Source: Cynocephalus volans
Lineage: Eukaryota > Chordata > Mammalia > Dermoptera > Cynocephalidae
DNA: 64,000 nucleotides
Assembly (NCBI RefSeq): GCF_027409185.1
Contig: NC_084469.1
Coordinates: 85,719,918-85,783,917, forward strand
Direction of reading: 5' to 3'
Below the pieces are notes generated by a model. The model was not told the origin of the DNA. It saw nothing but the letters and a program-made list of their open reading frames with translations, and did no database searches. The translations under genes were made by a program, and so were the position numbers. Below are positions 56,641 through 64,000 of the stretch, piece after piece. Position 1 is the first letter of the stretch, and every line of letters begins with the position of its first letter.

Positions 56641-59600
56641 TCATACATCTTTTTTGAAAATTTTAATTGGCAGGTGAATAAAGAAAAAAACAAACAAAAA
56701 AGCCCAATGCTTTGTGAATATTTTGTATTCATGCCATTATCATCTATTATGATGGAGACTTGGCTTTCTAAGCGTTATTGTTACAGCTTTACATTAATAT
56801 TTTTAAATAGCTTTTTGTTATGCAGGGTTTCAAACAAAAGGTGACAGAGCAGTACAGTGAACCCTCATGTACCCATAAGTCAACTTAATAATTATGAACT
56901 CATGGTTTTATCTAAACTGTTTCATTTTAATATCCTGTCCTACTATCTACCCCTACCTCCAGTTATTTTGAAATGAATGAATCTAAGCATATTATTCCAT
57001 CTTGAAATATTTCAGTGTATATCTTTACGAGATTAAAAAAAAAAGACTCTACATTAATTTTTTAAGATTTAAATTAAAAAAATTTAGTTAAGAAATACAT
57101 TTCTGTGTTTCAAAATGTTTTGTAAGAGGTGCAAAAGGATGTACCCAAAAACTAAATGATGTATAGTTTGTTCCCCAGTTTTCAGTTCTGTTTTCTGGAA
57201 GCAACTGTTTTGCCAGTTTCTCATAAACCTTTTTAGAAATAGTTTGCATGAGGTAGGATTGTGTGTGTGGGTGTGCATTCATCCACATCTTTATATATAC
57301 TCTGCTCCCATCCTTTTGGACAAAAATGAAATCAGACCGTACACTGTTCATTTAATATTACACCTTGGAGATTGTTCTCAATCATTAGTTAACTCTTATT
57401 CTTTCCTTCATTCCCACACATTTCATTGTGTGCCAAATGACTAACTTTTTTAGGGTTACCAAATAAGATTTGATACTAATTTTTTTTTTGAAATAAATAA
57501 TTGCCACATCACTGAGAGTACAGCATTGCATTTCAAAATACATCCTTGCTAAGATGATACATTCATTATTTTATTGGTCTTTAGTAAAATTACTCCTAAA
57601 CTTAGTTGCTTAAAACAACCGCCATTTACTTGTGAATGATTTTTTTGGGTGTGCATGTTGATCTGGGCTCACCTGTGTCTTGTCTGGTTGCAGCCATTTG
57701 GCTGGATCAGCTGGGTTGTCCAGAATGGCCTCACTCACAAATCTGGTGGCTAGTACTGGCTGTTAGCTGAGCCTCCCTCTCCATGTGCTCGTTTATCCAC
57801 CTTACTTTAAATGGTGATCTCAGGGCACCAAGAATGGAAGCTGCAAGTCCACATTATGTTCTTCAGAGGAACTTACAAAGCCAGCCCAGATTCAAAAGTG
57901 GGGAAATAACCTCCACCTGTTGATAGGAGGTGCGACAAAGAATTTATGGTCAGTTTTAATGCATTACAGATGACTTCTGTTGAATGTGTCCTACAAGAAA
58001 AAAGAAGTCTCATTACTTTGTGTTGTGGGAGTTAAATGAAATAGTGCATGCAGTGCCTGGCACATACAAACCATCTGTATGTTAGGCATTATTTGTATAA
58101 TAATAAATTGTATGCATATGAGTTGTAGAAAATTTATTATCTTGCTTTAAATCATCTTAAAAGGATTTTAAGTAGTAAATATATCTAGGAAATTAAATGA
58201 AGTAGATTTAAATGGAAATATAGACAGAGCTATTTTATTTTGTTCAAGAATTTAGTTTTAGAAAGCATAGCTTTAAATTTAGACATAAAAATTCAAAACA
58301 CTTCAGTATATGAGGTTTGAGAGGGATTCTAAAACAAATACTGACATTTGTTATTTATGTTATGGGGGAAATAAAAAATTTTTTTTCCTAATTATAACTC
58401 ATCATTTAGAATGTAGTCTTTTATGATGATGATGTATTTCCAGTGTCCATGTACTTTGTATGGCTCACAATTTCCCACGATCAGCTTAAGTCCAGTGAAA
58501 TCTGATTGAGGCCAAGGATTTGTTGCTTTTGACATACCTCATGATTTTTCATCTTTGTCTCAACTGTGTTAGGGTTTAAAAACTACACTTTGCACTTTGA
58601 GTTTTTTCCTTTTCCTCTTTTTTTTTTTTAAAAGCAACACGCAATGAAACTTCAAGCACAGAAGAGTACTGTAAAAGGATGAAGGTATAAATATGAAAAC
58701 AACAGCAGTACGTGGCTGAGAGGTGGATCACTCTGTGATAATCCTGAGTGCTTGTTCTTGTTTTGAGATGTGAAAGTCCAAATTCTAATATACTAAAGAC
58801 AGATGGGGGTGGGTATCAGTGTATGACTTAGGAATATGTAGGCTATAAAAATTGAGGCATGCCTATAGTTTGCTATGTACTAATTCATATTGAACTCATG
58901 TCCAAATTGGTGAAGGTCTTCTCATTTTTCTTTTTATTTATTTTTAAGTCAATTGAGTTAAAGATAACTTTAAGAATTTTAAATATTTGTTGGGTCTAAA
59001 ACCAGAATTGTTATTTTTCACTGTTATAAAACCTTTTGACAGAAACTTTAACCTGGAGAATTAAATGAATGGGCTTCTGTTGAAACCATATACAAAATAT
59101 GGGTCCTTTTTCTCAGGAAAGAGTCTTTAATTTTTCTGTTTCTCATAGGGATCAGCGACCTAAAATGGTTATAAGTCACTAAGATAACACACAAAAAGTT
59201 TACCTTTTTCAAAAATATGGTTTAGAAATAAAGTATAGACAATCTAAATTGAAGTGGCAAAACCTATGGATTATGATGAAATTTAAGTAGAAGCTGGCAT
59301 AAACGTACAAAGCTTAAGTCAGTTATAAACTCATCACATCTTTTCTAAAAGGAAAATAATTTCTAATAAAAGGTCATGTATTAACTCTTATATGTTCCAG
59401 AATCTTTGGGTTTTATCATTTTTTAAGTTAAAAAATTAATTCTTTGCTTCAGATTAACACAGATATTCACACTAATATAAAGCCCTTTTTCTTTTTTTTT
59501 TTACTTTTAAACATCTCAAGCTATTTTCTGCTTTTTTATTTAGGATGTTAAGTAAAAGGAAAGAGAGTGATAGATTTTTTTCTTAAAAAAACCCCAAAAA

Positions 59601-62600
59601 CCTGGTTTAGTGTTAGCATTTTCTGCCTATTCACAGTTTCTATTTTAAAGTGAAATTAGCAAAATCTTATTGTTTTCAATAAGTGATTTAAGTTTTAGCT
59701 CCCTTTTTGTAACGTAAAGCTAGAGATTAGAGTCTTTATCTCTTGCCACAAACAAGGGATATGGAACTTATTTTTTTCTTACAAAGATTTTTTTTTTGTC
59801 AGTTGCATTTAAGAGAAGGATTAAAAATGTGGAGTCCCTTTCATATTCCCCTATCTCTTTAACAATATTCTATTATGAAAAATCTCTGAACATATAGAAA
59901 AGTTGAAAGAATTGTATAGGTGAACCTTGAACATGTATCTATCCATACCTTAATCCATTAATCCATTAATCCATATGTGGACGTAAGTATACTTCACTCC
60001 TAAAAACTTGAGTATACCATTTAACTTGCCGTCATATTTTTTACAATTTTATGAAAATAATGTCTTTCTCGTGGAATCTTTCTTGATCTTAATCCTTTAA
60101 GGTTAAGGCTAATTTATAGTTGTGCTATGTCCTTCATCGCTGCTGCTTCCTAAAACAAAAGGTGCTTCTCAGAAGACATATATGTAGCACATGAATAGCA
60201 AGATTCAAAAGAAGGCTATGAAAGTTTCTTACATGTCTTTTTCCGATGCTTTAGTTTTTTGTTTTCTGTAAGGAACATTGCCTGAGAATATGCGGTGCAA
60301 ATTAAATCTTATTTATGGATAAAATTTTTAGATTAAGAATTGAAGGCAAAACCTAATCTATAAGGATCAAATATGGTGAAGCCAAACAAGCAGGTCAGTA
60401 TATAAGTAAGTAGGCTTTAGAGGTTTATCCTAACTATATTTGGGTTTGTTTTCTATTTGAGATAAAATTATTTTAAGCATTACCTCTTTTGACTACTATA
60501 TTTTAATATGACTACAATGTCCAAAAATTATGTTTTTAAGTAATAAAATAGAAAAAAAATTGTTCAAATTTTGATGTAAAGGTTACCTACTTACCTTCTG
60601 TAACACTTAATTTAGTTCTTAGGATAACTTTTGTATTTTCTGTTGCATAGGCTTTGTGGTCTTTAATGGGATTATTTAAGCCCTAAATATTAGAACGGAC
60701 TGTTTGGAGATCACTCTTTGACTAAATACTTAGTCCTGGACATTTTAACTGATGCGGCCTTTAGAGAGAAAGTTCCTCAAGCTATAATTTCTTCCAGAGA
60801 CACTGCTTGACTCCAACTGGCCTCCCTTCAAAAACAATTTTTGCATGAGTTGCATTTTAAATTATCTTTCTCTTTTTATGTTTTTAGAAAATAATTCAAA
60901 ATTTGGAAATAGCAACTTTGATCTTGAAGTGCTCTCCAGTGTATATACATTTTTATTCTAGAGGAAATTATTAATGATTAATTTAAAACTGAATATACTT
61001 GATTTGGAATACTGACATTGATCTCTGGTATTACCTATGGTTGAACCTTTTGTTCTTTTAATGTACGAAAGAGATGTTTTGTTAGAAAGTCCCCCTTTCC
61101 AGGTAAAGTTACCAAAATAAGACATATTGAATGCTAACTTTTGTTAGCTTCTTAGCAATCATAGAAGCATTTAGATATCTAAGCTGATGTTTAGTTCTTG
61201 AGCTTTTGCAGAATTGCTTATCTGAAACATATAAGTAAACTGTTAGTATTCCATAGATTTAATAATGAGTGTTTACTGTGTCTAGGCTCTGTACCAAAGC
61301 AGCCCTTTATAGACATTATCCCATTTATTACTCACTCCAGTCCTATCTCCAATGCCCCTGAATGGTTACATTCAGTTGTATGTCTTTCAATAAGTAATTC
61401 TATTTGTGTTAAATTGAATGGATTTAATATAGTGGAATCTTATCTTAGTGGGTAATAGTCTTTCTTCAAATTTTTAGAATTGGTGTTTTTTGATACTTCA
61501 TGGAAAAAGGGGTATTGGAAACAGCATAGTAGATGTTCAGTGCTGGATAGGGTGTTAAACCTTTTATATTTAATTCTCTTGAACCTATAGGAAAGTATTA
61601 TCATTGAAGATACTAAGACTAGGGTTAATTTGTGTAAATTCAGTGGTTAATCTGGGTTTGGTTTGACTTCAAAGCCGTGTTCTTTCTGGTACATAGCCCT
61701 GTGCATGAAATTACTTGTCATTTTATTTATACAAAAATCCAGAAGGATGATTTTTGCCTTAAACAAATAGAATAAAAGACGTGTTTATTTATAGAAAAGG
61801 AATTTTGGGGAAAGTTTATAAAAAGCACTTGAATACTAAGAAATGAGAAGCTTGCTTGAAAGAATACAGATGAAAAGACCTTGGTTAAACTCATTGCTTA
61901 CCTCACCTGATATAGGAAGGAGGATGATATGGTTTCTCTCCAATGTGTAGTTTTTCCATCTTCCTACTACTTTCTCTTCTGAGAGAGAAAAATGTTAAGT
62001 GACATTTACTACAAGAATATTTGTAGGATAAATAACACAATATGTTTGTGAAATTCCTTGGGATCTTAGGACAAGGTGAAGTAATTTTTATCAGTTATGC
62101 TACTATTACTTTAGGGGGAGCTAAGGAATTAAACTGAAACCAATTCCATAATGTTTATAGTGCAGTCATTTTTATTATCTCAAGAGTGATTATCTGTGTT
62201 GCAGTTTATCCTAATTTCAATTTGACAGTATCTACTTTTTCTTTTAAATTATTTGTTGAGTTGGTGATTTTCTGTTTTTGTTATTTTTAAAAATTGACAA
62301 CGCCCTTCTGCTTACAAAAAATTTCATTGCTCTGGTTTTGCTTGCAGCCTATGTCCTAGCAGGGAACCCTAAGGACTATTCATTTCTACCAAGTGTGAGA
62401 ACTGAGTAGGGCTCATAGCATGAAAACACAACCATCTCTGATCCTACAGAATTACATCTTTTGGTTGTTTGAAGTTAATTTATTTGGTAGCTGTGTTTCA
62501 ATATAACATGAAACAGACTCCAAAACAAATTGAAATGCTTTTTGTATTAGCTCTACCTAATATCTTCTACCCCCAGTTGATTCTCTCTCACCTTAATCAC

Positions 62601-63106
62601 AGTATGAATAATTGAAGAGTTGATGACACCACATTTTTCAGCCTAAAGTTTTCTGATGAGGACTAAAGCATCTGATCAGATTTCATGTTCATGATTTCTA
62701 CTTCACAGCCAGTGTTTATTCACTCAGAATCTTTATTAAATCTCTTCTTCCTTCATCTTGAGTCCCTGTTTGTTTCCAAACATCAGGCCTTCCTTCCCTG
62801 TCTCCCTTAATTTCCACATTTTATTTAGTCCAGATGATCTTCCACCTTAGGAAACACAAATTCTCAAGATGTGAGTGTTCTTCTAAAAGCCAAAGCCCCT
62901 GGAAGGTCTTAATTCTTTAATAAATTTATAGTAAAATAATGCCATTGCTAAACTTTGTGAAAACAGGATTTTAAAATTTAAAAAAACCTTTTAATCTGTA
63001 AATTGCTAAAGTTAGGTTTTCTATTAGCTTGTCTTATGATACATAGCATACTGAAAGAATTGTTAATTTGTGTACTCATTTAGTATTTGGTGTTTTTTAT
63101 CAACAG
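56641..63106 (+). other. URI1 intron 2, 3' part
   Basis: Mostly unique AT-rich sequence. Segment 57590-57960 is an old placental repeat (gcttaaaacaaccgccattt, ggctggatcagctgggttgt, tccacctgttgataggaggt). MIR-like relics lie at about 58025-58100, 61240-61400 and 61535-61690. A short tandem of ttaatccat lies at 59950-59974. It ends at the acceptor tatcaacag. No gene other than URI1. Confidence 0.5.
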
Positions 63107-63185
63107 GAAGAAGGTAGATAATGACTATAATGCCCTTCAGGAAAGACTCAGTACCTTGCCTGATAAGTTGTCTTATAATATCATG
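63107..63185 (+). CDS. URI1: URI1 exon 3 (79 nt, residues 47-73)
   Basis: The exon is preceded by a T-rich tract and CAACAG acceptor and followed by a GTATGT donor at 63186. The first base completes the Trp codon split with exon 2. The exon then reads KKVDNDYNALQERLSTLPDK followed by LSYNIM, the highly conserved first helix and the turn before the beta-hairpins of the URI1 prefoldin domain. Exons 2 and 3 together are 114 nt, which restores phase 0. The remainder of the gene (rest of the prefoldin domain, RPB5-binding region, acidic stretch and C-terminal phosphatase-binding and phosphorylation sites) lies beyond the right edge of the window. Confidence 0.93.
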
Positions 63186-64000
63186 GTATGTTTGGTGTGT
63201 TTCTTTTAAAGTAATATGTTGTTTCTTATAAATATGTTAACTATGTAAAATAATATGGTATTTCTTTGCTATATGTGTATCGGTTCATAGATTGCCAAGC
63301 TGATATGGACTATAACTACCATAGCAAGGAAGTTTTACTTTATAATACACGCATTGTAGTAATAGTTGTTATTTACTTTTTTTGTATATATATAAAATTA
63401 TCACATTATGGTGACACATGACATAAATGTTAGCACAAAATTTGACATACTTGGTATGCAAATTTACTACCTAAAAAACTGTAATTATGACAAAAATATG
63501 GCACTTAGTCATTTCCTGTTAGCCAGAGCAGGAATAGGCCATAAGGTTTTGTAATTCACAGAATTAAACCCTAGAGCATTGATTTTTATATAAAAAGGTA
63601 CTGCTAATTTTTGTTTTAATGATCTTTATATTGACAAAGTGATCTGTCCCTGAGCCCTGGATTAGAATGTTTCATTGCATGAATATTCTACCCCAAATAT
63701 ATGGTAAGTGTAGCTAGGTGGAACCATTAAAGTTATTTGCTTGTTAATTCCTGCTTTGCAAAAATAGCTATTTTATTAGAAATAATTTTCAGTTTTCTTT
63801 ATCAAAAATATTCTCTTGATAATATTTTCCTACTAGTTTGCTTTCATTTAGATTTATAAGTGAACAAAATGTATAAACATTCTGGGACAATACTACTACC
63901 TTTAAGATCTGTATCTAAATGTGGTGCAAATTTATTTTCCTGTTTTAACATTGATTTATTAGCCTAAGGCAATTTTCTATAGATTTTCCTAGTGAAATTT
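63186..64000 (+). other. URI1 intron 3, start
   Basis: Begins with the consensus donor GTATGT and continues AT-rich to the window edge. No exon 4 seen within the window. Confidence 0.6.

Noticed and set aside
1..64000. CRISPR arrays, operons, phage or plasmid genes, an undescribed defence system
   Set aside because: The window is plainly mammalian nuclear DNA; tandem repeats found are microsatellites or retroelement arrays, and no gene cluster exists besides URI1.

Overview
The window is mammalian nuclear DNA. It has spliced exons with GT-AG borders, one CpG island, and dense LINE-1, SINE, LTR and DNA-transposon relics; I see no operons, CRISPR arrays or prokaryotic genes. Monomeric and dimeric SINEs derived from tRNA-Ile occur throughout, beside a recently active L1 family. 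I recognise no Alu, rodent B1/B2, ruminant BovB, carnivore or horse SINE. From memory, dimeric tRNA-Ile SINEs are the hallmark of colugos (CYN family), so a colugo such as Galeopterus is my best guess; this is inference.

The one host protein-coding gene I can support is the 5' part of URI1 (unconventional prefoldin RPB5 interactor) on the + strand. The CpG-island promoter lies at about 27.38-28.16 kb, exon 1 at 27819-27923, exon 2 at 53538-53572 and exon 3 at 63107-63185. The reading frame joins cleanly (phase 0, then phase 2, then phase 0) and gives the first 73 residues. Intron 1 is about 25.6 kb, intron 2 about 9.5 kb, and the gene runs off the right edge.

Left of the gene (1-27.3 kb) is intergenic and repeat-rich. 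A hAT transposase relic (343-4335) is split by an old L1 and carries a mariner-type MITE. From 13.4 to 24.0 kb there is a stack of nested insertions: an old antisense L1 hosts a SINE, a full-length young L1 (14880-21465, 16-bp target-site duplications) and a MaLR-type LTR that is itself interrupted by another repeat. The young L1 keeps every catalytic residue I checked but has three in-frame stops in ORF2 and one frameshift in ORF1.

Intron 1 of URI1 holds a second young L1 in antisense (31289-34335), disrupted by a 5'-truncated L1 with a 15-bp target duplication. It also holds head-to-head LTRs (36.4-37.2 kb), several kilobases of old antisense L1 (37.3-44.9 kb) with a 300-bp pyrimidine tract and a TA-flanked DNA transposon, and two L1-derived composite elements (45.5-46.1 and 46.68-48.22 kb). 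The second composite is bounded by a near-perfect 13-bp duplication, carries GC-rich tandem repeats and has no ORF1 or ORF2; it is the most unusual object in the window. Intron 2 is mostly unique AT-rich sequence with a few MIR-like relics.

I find no previously undescribed multi-gene system. The points of interest are retrotransposon structure and small features of the URI1 5' end.
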